Assembly: GCA_025935925.1 (NCBI GenBank)
Contig: JAICUI010000012.1
Coordinates: 1 to 62,507, forward strand
Source: Chloroflexota bacterium
GTDB lineage: Bacteria > Chloroflexota > Limnocylindria > Limnocylindrales > CSP1-4
Direction: 5' to 3'
Length of the DNA: 62,507 nucleotides
In this document: positions 35,372 through 43,897 of the stretch, one piece after another
Position numbering within the stretch: the stretch's first letter is position 1
How the letters are laid out: every line of letters starts with the position of its first letter
Position numbers and translations under genes: made by a program
Notes under the pieces: generated by a model
Databases searched by the model: none
What the model was told of the DNA's origin: nothing
What the model saw: the letters and a program-made list of their open reading frames with translations, nothing else

Positions 35372-37074
35372 GCGGCGTCGCCCGGCGCGCGTGGCACGGC
35401 GCGCAAACCGTCATCGCGGGCATCGAGCCGCGAGCGCTGCTGGGGCTCGTCCCGGCGCTCGTCCTCGTCATCTGCTCGTTCTCGGCCGACGAGGTGGCGA
35501 TCACGGGCGGCGATCCCCTCGGGATGTGGCGAATCCTGCCGGCTGGGCCCGTCGGCGGCGACTGGCTGAGCGCCGAGCTGTCGAGCACGGTGCTGCTGCT
35601 CGTGGCGATCGCGATCGCCCGTGGCAAGCGGCTGGGCTTCTGGCTCGGGCTTCTCGCGATGGCCGGCGCGGTCGTGGTCCAGGGCGGGCAGCTCGGGCAT
35701 CCGATCGGGGCCATCGCCGCCGTCGTGGTCGCGAGCCTGCTCATCGCCACGCGCCGCCGGTATCACGTCACGACCAGCCAGCGGGACACGGTGCTCGCGG
35801 CGGGCCTGCTCGCGGGGGGCGGCCTGGTCGTCGGGCTCGGGACGTTCGAGGCGGTCCGCGGCGGCGCGGCGGTGCGGGATGCGGTCGACGCGATCGGGAG
35901 CCTGTTCGACCTCGCGACGCCGCTGCCCGTGCCGGGGCTCGCGACCGTCGGAGTCGCGCTCGTCGTCGCCCGCATCGCCTATCTCGTGGCCGCCGTCACC
36001 GTGCTCGAGCCGGCTCCCGACACGAGGCCGGCCGAGGCCGTCGCCGCGGCGCGTCGAACGCTCCGGCGGGTCGGCGCGGGCTCGCTGCGGCCGTACCAGG
36101 AAGAGGAGGCGTGCGTCCCGTTCGCGGACCCGGCGGAGCGGGCGGTGCTCGTGGTCGCGATGGCGGGACGGACCGGCGTCGTGCTCGGCGACCCGGCCGG
36201 GGACCCGGCCACAGCGTCCGCCCTGTTCGAGACATGGGTCGCGGATGCGCGGCGCCGGGACGTGGTCCCGGTCGTGTACCAGGCATCGCCGCGGTTCGCG
36301 GCCGAGCTCCGGGGACAAGGGTGGACGGCGTGCTCCGTCGGGCGGGACGCGGTCATCGATCCGGTGGCGTTCGACATCCGCTCGCCGCGCGTCGCCAACC
36401 TCCGCCACACCGTGACCCGGGCGCGACGCGGCGGGCTGCGCACGATCGCGACGCGCGACGGGATGGCCGCGCTCGATGCCCGGACGATCCGGGCGCTCGC
36501 GGCGCTCGACGCCGCGTGGCGCCGCGAGGCCGGTCCGTCGCTGGGGTTCACCGTCGGACGCTTCGAGCCGGACGACCGGCGGCCGGCGCTGGTCGTGGCC
36601 GCGCTCGACGCCGACGATCGGCCGGCGGCGTTCGTCGTGCTCCGGCCGACGGGCGCGGACGGCGGCTGGATGCTGGACGTGATGCGTCGGGCCCGCGGCG
36701 GGACGCCGGGGGCGGTGGAGCTGTGCCTCGCGGACGCGATCGGCGAGCTCGGGAACGACGGCGTCCGTCGCCTGTCGCTCGGGCTCGCGCCGCTGTCCGG
36801 CCTCGAGGTGACGTCTGGCCCGATCGCCGAGCGCGTGCTCGCGGTCGCGGCCCGCGCCATCAGGCCCGTGTACGACGTCCGCGGGCTCGCGTTCTTCAAG
36901 CAGAAGTTCGATCCCGCCTGGGAACCGCGGATGCTCGTCGTCCGCCACGGGTGGGACTTCGGCGGCGCGGCCCTGGCGCTGCTGCGGCTGCACCTCGGTG
37001 GGTCGTGGCCGCGGGTCGTGCGATCCGTCGCGGGATCCGCGCGCGCGATCCGGCGGGGGTCCGCGACGGGCTAG
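35368..37074 (+). CDS. MprF-like (DUF2156) lipid aminoacyltransferase
   Basis: A 568-residue protein: about six N-terminal membrane helices (starting LLGLVPALVLVICSFSA) and a C-terminal GNAT-like DUF2156 domain that in MprF transfers lysine or alanine from tRNA to phosphatidylglycerol. Diagnostic segments are VLGDPAGDPATASALFETWV, FDIRSPRVANLRHTVTRARR, LGFTVGRFEPDDRR, RRLSLGLAPLSGLE, and the end YDVRGLAFFKQKFDPAWEPR. It is shorter than MprF (about 850 residues), lacking the eight-helix flippase half. The amino acid used cannot be told. GTG 35368 overlaps the hydrolase stop; the 3' end overlaps the convergent glycosyltransferase by four bases. Confidence 0.88.
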   Translation: MSGVARRAWHGAQTVIAGIEPRALLGLVPALVLVICSFSADEVAITGGDPLGMWRILPAGPVGGDWLSAELSSTVLLLVAIAIARGKRLGFWLGLLAMAGAVVVQGGQLGHPIGAIAAVVVASLLIATRRRYHVTTSQRDTVLAAGLLAGGGLVVGLGTFEAVRGGAAVRDAVDAIGSLFDLATPLPVPGLATVGVALVVARIAYLVAAVTVLEPAPDTRPAEAVAAARRTLRRVGAGSLRPYQEEEACVPFADPAERAVLVVAMAGRTGVVLGDPAGDPATASALFETWVADARRRDVVPVVYQASPRFAAELRGQGWTACSVGRDAVIDPVAFDIRSPRVANLRHTVTRARRGGLRTIATRDGMAALDARTIRALAALDAAWRREAGPSLGFTVGRFEPDDRRPALVVAALDADDRPAAFVVLRPTGADGGWMLDVMRRARGGTPGAVELCLADAIGELGNDGVRRLSLGLAPLSGLEVTSGPIAERVLAVAARAIRPVYDVRGLAFFKQKFDPAWEPRMLVVRHGWDFGGAALALLRLHLGGSWPRVVRSVAGSARAIRRGSATG

Positions 37075-38477
37075 GACGCCCGCGGCCGTTGGGAGACCGA
37101 GCGTTCGAACGCCGCGCTCGGCGCGTGCGAGGTGCGGACGAAGCGCGGGTCCGCCGGGCGGCGTGCCGTTCGGAGCCAGCCGACGGGTAGCGCGACGAGC
37201 CACAGCGACTGGAGCGCGAGCGTCCCGACGATCCGTCGGGCCGCCGTTCGCCGCGTCGGTCGCGGCTCGTCGTCGTCGAGCGCGAGGTCGCGCGTCGTCG
37301 CGAGCGCGACGGCCAGGCCCGCGACCGCGTATCCGCCTGCGAGCTCGGCCGCGAGCCCGGGCGTGCGGTACGCCCCGGGGCGAACGGCGCGGGTGACGAG
37401 CCCGGCGGCCAGCCAGGGCACGAGCGCGTGGGCGGCGTACGCGAGGGCATCGAGCCGTCGCCGTGCCGGGATCGCGGCGTCGAGCTGGGCCGGCAGCACG
37501 ACCGACAGGTCGCGGCGCACCAGGCCCTCCGCCCAGCGGATCCGCTGGCGCACGAGGGCGGGCAGCGCGAGAACCGGTTGCTCCCAGACGTCGAGGCCGG
37601 CGAGCCGGTCGACCGAGGCGTCCGCCAGCAGGTACGCCCGCGTGGACAGGTCGAGGTCCTCGCATAGCGCGCCGGCTGCCCATCCGCCGAGGCGGGCGAC
37701 GAGCGCCGCGCGGACGACCATGCCATCGCCGCGCAGCTCCGACGCGCCGCCCGCCGCCCGGCGCGCGCGCTGGACGCGCTCGTCGGCCAGCTGCTCGTGG
37801 TCCTGCGCCTCGGCGAGCAGCCGCGCGAGCGACGCACCCGCGGCCGGGCGGAGCATCCGCCGGCGCGCGGTCACGACGTCGGCACCGCCGTCCATGGCCG
37901 CCGCGCAGCGCGCCAGGAACCACGGCTCCACGCGCGCGTCCGCATCGAGGACGACGAGCGCCGTGTCCGCGGTGCCGGGGACGGGGACGCTGGCGAGCGC
38001 CGCGCCCTTGCCGTCCCCGCCGGACGCGCGCCGGACGACCCGCGCGCGCGCATCGAGCCCCGACGCGGCGATCGCGGCGCTCGCCACGTCGCCGGTGCCG
38101 TCGGTGGACCGGTCGTCGATGACCACGATCTCGACGTCGATCGCGTCGAGCGGCTCCTGCGCGGCGAGGTCGCCGAGGATCGCGCCGATCACCACGGCTT
38201 CGTCACGGGCGGGGATCAGGACGATCAGCCGCCGGATCGGGCACGGGGCGCGTCTCGGACCGCGCGGTCTCGCGCCCGCCCGACCCGGCGCGACCGCCAC
38301 CGCGACGCCGCTCGCCGCGGCAAGGACGGCCAGCGCGAGGACGGCCGCCCGACACGCCCGGGACCGCTCGGCGCCCGCACCGATCGCGAACGCCGCGACG
38401 GGCAGCCCGACGGCGAGCACGCGCGTCGTCGCGGGTCCCGGCGCCCGCGACCGGCGGACCCCGGAGCGTCGTCGCAT
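37071..38477 (-). CDS. Membrane glycosyltransferase, family 2
   Basis: A 468-residue processive-type glycosyltransferase. Two N-terminal helices (VLAVGLPVAAFAIG, AVLALAVLAAASGVAVAV) precede the GT-A domain: LIVLIPARDEAVVIGAI, EIVVIDDRSTDGTGDV, the metal-site LVVLDADARVEPW, LCEDLDLSTRAYL and the QRIRWAEG motif. C-terminal helices follow. It resembles enzymes that extend membrane polysaccharides or glycosylate lipids. TATGCT six bases before ATG 38477 suggests a leaderless transcript. It sits tail-to-tail with the MprF-like gene, so the neighbourhood may concern envelope modification. Confidence 0.85.
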   Translation of the reverse strand: MRRRSGVRRSRAPGPATTRVLAVGLPVAAFAIGAGAERSRACRAAVLALAVLAAASGVAVAVAPGRAGARPRGPRRAPCPIRRLIVLIPARDEAVVIGAILGDLAAQEPLDAIDVEIVVIDDRSTDGTGDVASAAIAASGLDARARVVRRASGGDGKGAALASVPVPGTADTALVVLDADARVEPWFLARCAAAMDGGADVVTARRRMLRPAAGASLARLLAEAQDHEQLADERVQRARRAAGGASELRGDGMVVRAALVARLGGWAAGALCEDLDLSTRAYLLADASVDRLAGLDVWEQPVLALPALVRQRIRWAEGLVRRDLSVVLPAQLDAAIPARRRLDALAYAAHALVPWLAAGLVTRAVRPGAYRTPGLAAELAGGYAVAGLAVALATTRDLALDDDEPRPTRRTAARRIVGTLALQSLWLVALPVGWLRTARRPADPRFVRTSHAPSAAFERSVSQRPRAS

Positions 38478-38483
38478 CGGACG

Positions 38484-38489
38484 AGCATA
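38484..38489 (-). promoter_or_regulatory. Leaderless -10 element of the glycosyltransferase (TATGCT)
   Basis: TATGCT on the minus strand ends six bases before ATG 38477. A second TATGCT on the plus strand at 38585-38590 probably drives gnd with a leader of about 65 bases. Confidence 0.45.
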
Positions 38490-38659
38490 GGGACTCGACG
38501 GTGACCGCTCCGCGGCCCGCGTCCGCGAGGCCGCGGCAAGGAACTCGCAACGCCGCGACAGGCGACGGATGAACACCCACGGCCTATGCTCTAGCCCACG
38601 ACCCCGACCGGCCACGCGACCGGCCGCCGCCCCCAGCGGTACAGCGGAGAACTGCCCCA

Positions 38660-39559
38660 ATGCACATCGGCTTCATCGGCCTCGGCCGGATGGGCGCGAA
38701 CATGGTTCGCCGGCTCCTTCGCGACGGTCACCAGGTCGTCGCCTACAACCGGACGCCCGAGAAGACGACGGAGATCGTCGGCGAGGGCGCGGAGGGGGCG
38801 TTCTCCATCGCCGAGCTCGTGCAGAAGCTCCAGAAGCCGCGGGCGGTGTGGGTCATGGTCCCCGCGGGCGACGCGACGGAGGCGCAGATCGAGGAGCTCC
38901 TCGAGCACCTCGAGCCCGGCGACACGATCATCGACGGCGGCAACACCAACTTCCACGACGACGTGCGGCGCCACGCCGCGCTCAAGGAGAAGGGCATCGG
39001 CTACGTCGATGCCGGCACCAGCGGCGGCGTCTGGGGCCTCCAGGTGGGCTACGCGCTCATGGTGGGCGGGGAGCGCGAGCACGTCGCGCCCCTCGAGCCG
39101 ATCTTCAAGACCCTCGCACCGGAGGGCGGCTATCTCCACACCGGCGGCCCGGGGTCCGGCCACTACGTGAAGATGGTCCACAACGGCATCGAGTACGGCC
39201 TGATGCAGGCGTACGCCGAGGGCTTCGAGATCATGCACGCGAGCGACTACGGGCTCGACCTCGCGGCGATCGCGGAGATGTGGATGCACGGCTCCGTCGT
39301 CCGGTCGTGGCTGCTCGAGCTGCTGGGGCGCGCGTACAAGGACCAGGGCACGGACCTCGAGCACCTCAAGGGCTGGGTCGCGGACTCGGGCGAGGGCCGC
39401 TGGACCGTCCAGGAGGCGATCGACCGCGACGTGCCCGCGCCGGTCATCACCCTGTCGCTCCTCACCCGGTTCCGATCGCGCCAGGACGACACGTACGGCG
39501 GCAAGGTGCTCGCGGCGCTGCGCAACGAGTTCGGCGGCCACGCGGTGAAGACGGAGTAG
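38660..39559 (+). CDS. gnd: 6-phosphogluconate dehydrogenase, decarboxylating (short form)
   Basis: It oxidises 6-phosphogluconate to ribulose 5-phosphate, CO2 and NAD(P)H. At 299 residues it is the short YqeC/GndA-like type. The Rossmann start is MHIGFIGLGRMGANMVRRL, and the conserved DGGNTNFHDDVRR, DAGTSGGVWGLQVGYALMVGG and catalytic-lysine segment HYVKMVHNGIEYGLMQAYAE are present. The C-terminus is the helical domain ending NEFGGHAVKTE. It opens the oxidative pentose phosphate run gnd-zwf-opcA-pgl; the gap to zwf is 106 bases. Confidence 0.95.
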   Translation: MHIGFIGLGRMGANMVRRLLRDGHQVVAYNRTPEKTTEIVGEGAEGAFSIAELVQKLQKPRAVWVMVPAGDATEAQIEELLEHLEPGDTIIDGGNTNFHDDVRRHAALKEKGIGYVDAGTSGGVWGLQVGYALMVGGEREHVAPLEPIFKTLAPEGGYLHTGGPGSGHYVKMVHNGIEYGLMQAYAEGFEIMHASDYGLDLAAIAEMWMHGSVVRSWLLELLGRAYKDQGTDLEHLKGWVADSGEGRWTVQEAIDRDVPAPVITLSLLTRFRSRQDDTYGGKVLAALRNEFGGHAVKTE

Positions 39560-39665
39560 CCGGTCTCGGGCGATGGCGACGATCCACGGTCCGGGCATCG
39601 CTGCCGGCATCCGGGTGACGAGGACCGGTGGCGTACGAGCGCAGCTCGGATGGGGGTCGCGCTAG

Positions 39666-41327
39666 ATGGCGACGACGAAGACGCAGCCCGCTCCGGCGGC
39701 ACCCGCCACCCCGGCGCCCGCGCGCAAGGAGGCGCCGCGCACGATGCGCGACCTGCGCCTCGCGACGGAGAGCAAGCGGCGCGCCGCGAGCACGCGAGGC
39801 CTCGAGAACCCGCTGCGCGAGGGGCTCAGGCTGGAGCGCGTGCCCGATCCCGCAGCGTTCGTCCTGTTCGGAGCCACCGGTGATCTCGCCCATCGGAAGG
39901 TCGTGCCCGCCCTGTTCCAGCTGTGGCGCACGCACCTGCTGCCGCACGAGTTCCAGATCGTCGCCGTCGGCCGGCGGCCGTACACCGACCAGGCGTTCCG
40001 CGACGAGCTCAAGCAGTCGCTCGACCAGTTCAGCCGGGTCCAGCCGGTCGACCAGGAGACCTGGGACGACCTCGCCGAGCGGATCACGTACCACCGCGGC
40101 GACTTCAGCGACCCGACGATGTTCCAGGCCCTCGCGGCCCGCCTCGACAAGCTCGACGAGGACCAGGGGACGCGTGGCAACCGGATCTTCTACCTCGCGA
40201 CGCAGCCGTCCGCGTTCGCGGAGATCGTCGCGGGGCTCGGCCGGGCGGGTCTCGATCACGAGCACCACGAGGCCGGCTGGCGCCGCGTCGTCATCGAGAA
40301 GCCGTTCGGGCACGACCTCGAGTCGGCCATCCGGCTGAACCGGGAGGTCGGCAAGGTCTTCCGCGAGCGGCAGGTCTACCGCATCGACCACTACCTCGGG
40401 AAGGAGACGGTCCGCAACCTGCTGGTCTTCCGATTCGGGAACGGCATCTTCGAGCCGATCTGGAACCGCCGGCACATCGACCACGTGCAGATCACGGTGG
40501 CGGAGTCGATCGGGATCGAGGGGCGCGGCGCGTTCTACGAGGAGACCGGGGCGAGCCGCGACTTCCTCCAGAACCACCTGCTCCAGCTCCTCAGCCTCGT
40601 CGCGATGGAGCCGCCCGCGACGTTCGACGCCGACGCGCTGCGCGACGAGAAGGTGAAGGTCATCCGCGCGATCCAGGAGCTGCGCCCCGACCAGGTCGCG
40701 CGCGACGTGGTCCGCGGCCAGTACGGCCCGGGCTGGGTGTCCGGCCAGCCGGTCATCGCCTATCGCCAGGAGGAGGACGTCAACCCGCAGTCCGAGACGG
40801 AGACGTACGTCGCGGCGCGGCTCCTCGTCGACGACTGGCGCTGGTCGGGCGTCCCGTTCTACCTGCGGATGGGCAAGCGGTTGCCGAAGCGGGCGACGGA
40901 GATCGCGATCCAGTTCAAGGACGTGCCGCACCGGCTGTTCCGCGACAGCGCCACCGACCCGGAGCCGAACCTGCTCGCGATGCGGATCCAACCCGACGAG
41001 GGGATCATGCTGCGCTTCGGCGCGAAGGTCCCGGGGCTGGGCGTCGACATCCGCAACGTGACCATGGACTTCACCTACGGCTCGGCGTTCCAGGTCGACA
41101 GCCCCGACGCCTACGAGACGCTGATCCTCGACGCGCTCCTCGGCGACGCGTCGCTGTTCACCCGCGCGGACGAGGTCGAGGAGGCGTGGTCGATCGTCGA
41201 CCCCGTGATCCAGGCGTGGGCCGAGGAGGGCCCGCCCGACTTCCCCAACTACGAGGCGGGCACGTGGGGCCCCGAGGCCGCCGACGACCTGCTCGCCCGG
41301 GACGGCCGGCGCTGGCGACGGATCTGA
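39666..41327 (+). CDS. zwf: Glucose-6-phosphate 1-dehydrogenase
   Basis: First enzyme of the oxidative pentose phosphate pathway. An Ala/Pro/Lys-rich 55-residue lead precedes the dinucleotide motif LFGATGDLAHRKVVPAL. The active-site RIDHYLGKETVRN lies near residue 238, and EKPFGHDLESA and the MDFTYGSAFQ strand are present. The total of 553 residues is longer than usual mainly because of the lead. The next gene is OpcA, the allosteric partner of this enzyme in actinobacteria, so the holoenzyme is probably a complex. ATG 39666 is the first start in a clean frame; the lead could be shorter if an internal start is used. Confidence 0.96.
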   Translation: MATTKTQPAPAAPATPAPARKEAPRTMRDLRLATESKRRAASTRGLENPLREGLRLERVPDPAAFVLFGATGDLAHRKVVPALFQLWRTHLLPHEFQIVAVGRRPYTDQAFRDELKQSLDQFSRVQPVDQETWDDLAERITYHRGDFSDPTMFQALAARLDKLDEDQGTRGNRIFYLATQPSAFAEIVAGLGRAGLDHEHHEAGWRRVVIEKPFGHDLESAIRLNREVGKVFRERQVYRIDHYLGKETVRNLLVFRFGNGIFEPIWNRRHIDHVQITVAESIGIEGRGAFYEETGASRDFLQNHLLQLLSLVAMEPPATFDADALRDEKVKVIRAIQELRPDQVARDVVRGQYGPGWVSGQPVIAYRQEEDVNPQSETETYVAARLLVDDWRWSGVPFYLRMGKRLPKRATEIAIQFKDVPHRLFRDSATDPEPNLLAMRIQPDEGIMLRFGAKVPGLGVDIRNVTMDFTYGSAFQVDSPDAYETLILDALLGDASLFTRADEVEEAWSIVDPVIQAWAEEGPPDFPNYEAGTWGPEAADDLLARDGRRWRRI

Positions 41328-41337
41328 GGCCCGGCTG

Positions 41338-42675
41338 ATGGTCGAGGCGGGCGGCTCCGGCGGGTCGCGCCAGTACGGCGACATCATCGCGGTGGGCACG
41401 CGCCCCGCGGGCGGCGGACGGGTGGCGCTGGCGGATCCGCCGAAGCCCGGCGAGCCGACGATGCGCTGGTCGTCGACCGCGCACACGATCGACGACATCG
41501 AGAAGGAGCTCGCCCGGATCTGGGCGGAGCCCAACCTGATGATCGACCCCGGCGGCGAGGACACGGCCGGCGGGAGGCACATCGCGGCGCGCACCTCGGT
41601 GATGAACCTCGTGGTGGTCGCGCGCCAGCCTGAGGTGGGGGCGCGCGCCGCCGAGATCATCTCGCGGCTCACGGGCCGCCACCCGTCGCGGACGGTGGTG
41701 GTGCTGTCCGCGGATCCCGACGGGCCGCCGTGGCTCGACGCGAAGATCCAGGCGCACTGCGTCCTGCCCCGCGCCGACGCCCCCGAGACGTGCACCGAGC
41801 TGATCTTCCTGACCGCGGGCGGCGAGACGGGCCGCCACCTCTCGGCGCTCGTCGCGCCGCTGCTCATCCACGACCTGCCGGTGACCGTGTGGTGGCCGGG
41901 CGAGCCGCCGCTCGGTGCCGTGCCGACGCAGACCCTGCTCGAGTCGACCGACCGGCTCGTGATCGACGCGTCGACGTGGTCGGGCGACGGGCTGCCGCGC
42001 CTTCGACAGCTCGCCGTGCTCTACGACCGGTTCCCCCGGCTGTCCATCCGCGACTTCGCGATGGTCCGCCAGGCGCGCTGGCGCGAGGCCATCGCGTCGG
42101 TCTTCGACATGCCGGAGTACACGCCGTTCCTCGGGTCGATCCGGCGCGTCGCCGTGGGCTACGGCACGCACGACGAGACCGGCGCGCCGGGGACGACCAA
42201 CATCGTCAAGCCGCTGTACCACGTCGCGTGGCTCGGGTCGCGGCTCGGGATGCGGGTCGTGGCGCCGCTGTCGGCGGCCGAGCCGCGTGGTCGCCTCTCG
42301 ACGCCGAGCCGGCCGCGGCCCGGCGAGCGGGCGCCGATGCATCGCGGGCTCGCGGGCCGGCTGCGATCGTCGTCGGGCGAGGTCTCGGTCGTCATCCGGC
42401 CGGTCGCCTCGAAGATGCCGCCCGGCACGACGCTGCGCGTCGAGATCCTCGCCGAGCGACGTGGCTCGGAGCTCCGCGCCGACGTCACCGCCGAGGCGGA
42501 GAACGTCCACGTCCACACGTGGCTCGACGGCGTCGAATACATGGACCGGACGTTCAAGGCGCCGCGCCGCAACGAGGTCGACCTCCTCGGCGAGGCGCTC
42601 GAGGTTGGCGGCCGGGACCCGGTGGCCGTGGAGATGCTGCGCATGGCGGCGGAGCTGGGCGGGGAGGCGACATGA
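41338..42675 (+). CDS. opcA: OpcA-type G6PDH assembly/regulatory protein
   Basis: A 445-residue OpcA-family protein that binds and activates glucose-6-phosphate dehydrogenase. Visible segments are MRWSSTAHTIDDIEKELARIW, TSVMNLVVVARQPEVGARA, HPSRTVVVLSADPDG, LPVTVWWPGEPPLG and DRLVIDASTWSGDGLPRL. The first 40 residues are glycine-rich and not conserved, so an internal start at ATG 41461 is possible. It is 11 bases from zwf and overlaps pgl by four bases (ATGA). The family is known in actinobacteria and cyanobacteria; here it fits the zwf-opcA-pgl order. Confidence 0.92.
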   Translation: MVEAGGSGGSRQYGDIIAVGTRPAGGGRVALADPPKPGEPTMRWSSTAHTIDDIEKELARIWAEPNLMIDPGGEDTAGGRHIAARTSVMNLVVVARQPEVGARAAEIISRLTGRHPSRTVVVLSADPDGPPWLDAKIQAHCVLPRADAPETCTELIFLTAGGETGRHLSALVAPLLIHDLPVTVWWPGEPPLGAVPTQTLLESTDRLVIDASTWSGDGLPRLRQLAVLYDRFPRLSIRDFAMVRQARWREAIASVFDMPEYTPFLGSIRRVAVGYGTHDETGAPGTTNIVKPLYHVAWLGSRLGMRVVAPLSAAEPRGRLSTPSRPRPGERAPMHRGLAGRLRSSSGEVSVVIRPVASKMPPGTTLRVEILAERRGSELRADVTAEAENVHVHTWLDGVEYMDRTFKAPRRNEVDLLGEALEVGGRDPVAVEMLRMAAELGGEAT

Positions 42676-43472
42676 TCGGGACGGAGCCGACGGGACAGCC
42701 GAAGCTGGTGGTGGTCGACGCGGATGACGTCTCCGCGACCGCCGCGTCGCACATCGCGCGCGTCCTCGGCGATGCCCTGGCGGCGTCCACCGCGCCCGTG
42801 CACTGGGCGACCACGGGCGGCTCGTCGGCACCCGGCATCTACCGGGCGATGAAGGCGCCCGACGTCGCGGGCGGTCTCGACTGGGGGCGGATCCACACGT
42901 GGTGGGGCGACGACCGGTTCGTTCCGCCCGACCACCCGCTGTCCAACGTGCTGCCGTTCAACCAGGTGCTGCTCGCGGACGAGGCGAACGGCTTCGCGGG
43001 GCTCCTCATCCCGGCAACGAACCTCCACCCGGTCCCCGTGCCGGAGGCGCTCGCACGGGGCGTCGGGCCCGCCTGGGCCGCGGCGCGCTACGCGGAGTCG
43101 CTGCGCGAGCTCGTGCCGCAGTACGACATCGGGCTGCCGGTGTTCGACCTCGTCATCCTGGGCGCCGGTCCCGACGGTCACCTGCTGTCGGTGTTCCCGG
43201 GTTCGCTCGTGTGGGACGAGCCCGGCTTGTGCGCCGGCGTCCCGGCGCCGACCCACGTGGAGCCGCACGTCGAGCGCGTGACGATGCACCCCCGGATCCT
43301 CGCCGCCGCACGGTCGGTCCTGCTGGTGACGTCCGGATCGTCCAAGGCCGAGCCGCTGGCGGCCGCCTGGCCCGGCGGCGACAAGCGCGAAGTGCCGCTT
43401 CGGGCGGCCAGGCTGCGGCAGGCGACGTGGATCGTCGACGAGGCCGCCGCCGCGGGGATCAGGCGGGACTGA
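42672..43472 (+). CDS. pgl: 6-phosphogluconolactonase
   Basis: It hydrolyses 6-phosphogluconolactone between the zwf and gnd steps. The 266-residue SugarP-isomerase-fold protein has HWATTGGSSAPGIYRAM, the signature TWWGDDRFVPPDHPLSN, FDLVILGAGPDGHLLSVFPG, and a C-terminal VLLVTSGSSKAEPL. With gnd, zwf and opcA it completes the oxidative branch. ATG 42672 overlaps the opcA stop. Its last 14 bases overlap the convergent gene at 43459. Confidence 0.94.
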   Translation: MIGTEPTGQPKLVVVDADDVSATAASHIARVLGDALAASTAPVHWATTGGSSAPGIYRAMKAPDVAGGLDWGRIHTWWGDDRFVPPDHPLSNVLPFNQVLLADEANGFAGLLIPATNLHPVPVPEALARGVGPAWAAARYAESLRELVPQYDIGLPVFDLVILGAGPDGHLLSVFPGSLVWDEPGLCAGVPAPTHVEPHVERVTMHPRILAAARSVLLVTSGSSKAEPLAAAWPGGDKREVPLRAARLRQATWIVDEAAAAGIRRD

Positions 43473-43752
43473 CGCCGGCTTTCGCCCTCGCGGCGACCGG
43501 GTGCGTCGTCGGGCTCGGGTCGGGGTCGGGCGTCGCGCTGCGCGGCGCCGCGTCATGGACGAGGGCGCGCCACGCGTAGACGAGGCGGCGCTGGTCGTCG
43601 AGCCCGACCAGGCGATGACGACGGAACGCGACGATGAACGGCAGCGTCGCGCCGTAGGCGCGGGTGGCGGCGAACTCGATGCGGGCGAGGGCCGCGATGT
43701 CGGTCGTCGCGAGCGTCTCGATCAGCAGCAGGTCGGTGTCGGTCGTCGTCAT
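43459..43752 (-). CDS. Hypothetical protein (97 aa)
   Basis: A small soluble protein of no known family: an acidic start (TTTDTDLLLIETLATTDI), a helix (AALARIEFAATRAYGATLPF), then a basic segment and a Pro/Thr-rich tail. GAGGAA about six bases upstream supports ATG 43752, and the longer frame to 43818 is unlikely. It stands between the convergent end of pgl and the divergent hydrolase. No role can be proposed. Confidence 0.5.
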   Translation of the reverse strand: MTTTDTDLLLIETLATTDIAALARIEFAATRAYGATLPFIVAFRRHRLVGLDDQRRLVYAWRALVHDAAPRSATPDPDPSPTTHPVAARAKAGVSPA

Positions 43753-43885
43753 GGCGGGTTCCTCGTGTGCGGGCTCGTGACGAGCGTGCGGCGGTGCCCC
43801 GCCGCGGACCATCGACAAAGGACGACGCCGGGCGGGGACGATGGTCGTCGACCCTCGCGGCGGGCGTCGGCCTCCGACCGGCCGC

Positions 43886-43891
43886 TACGCT
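43886..43891 (+). promoter_or_regulatory. Leaderless -10 element of the hydrolase (TACGCT)
   Basis: TACGCT ends six bases before GTG 43898, which decides this start over the ATG at 43841 that lies upstream of the -10. Confidence 0.5.
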
Positions 43892-43897
43892 CATCGG

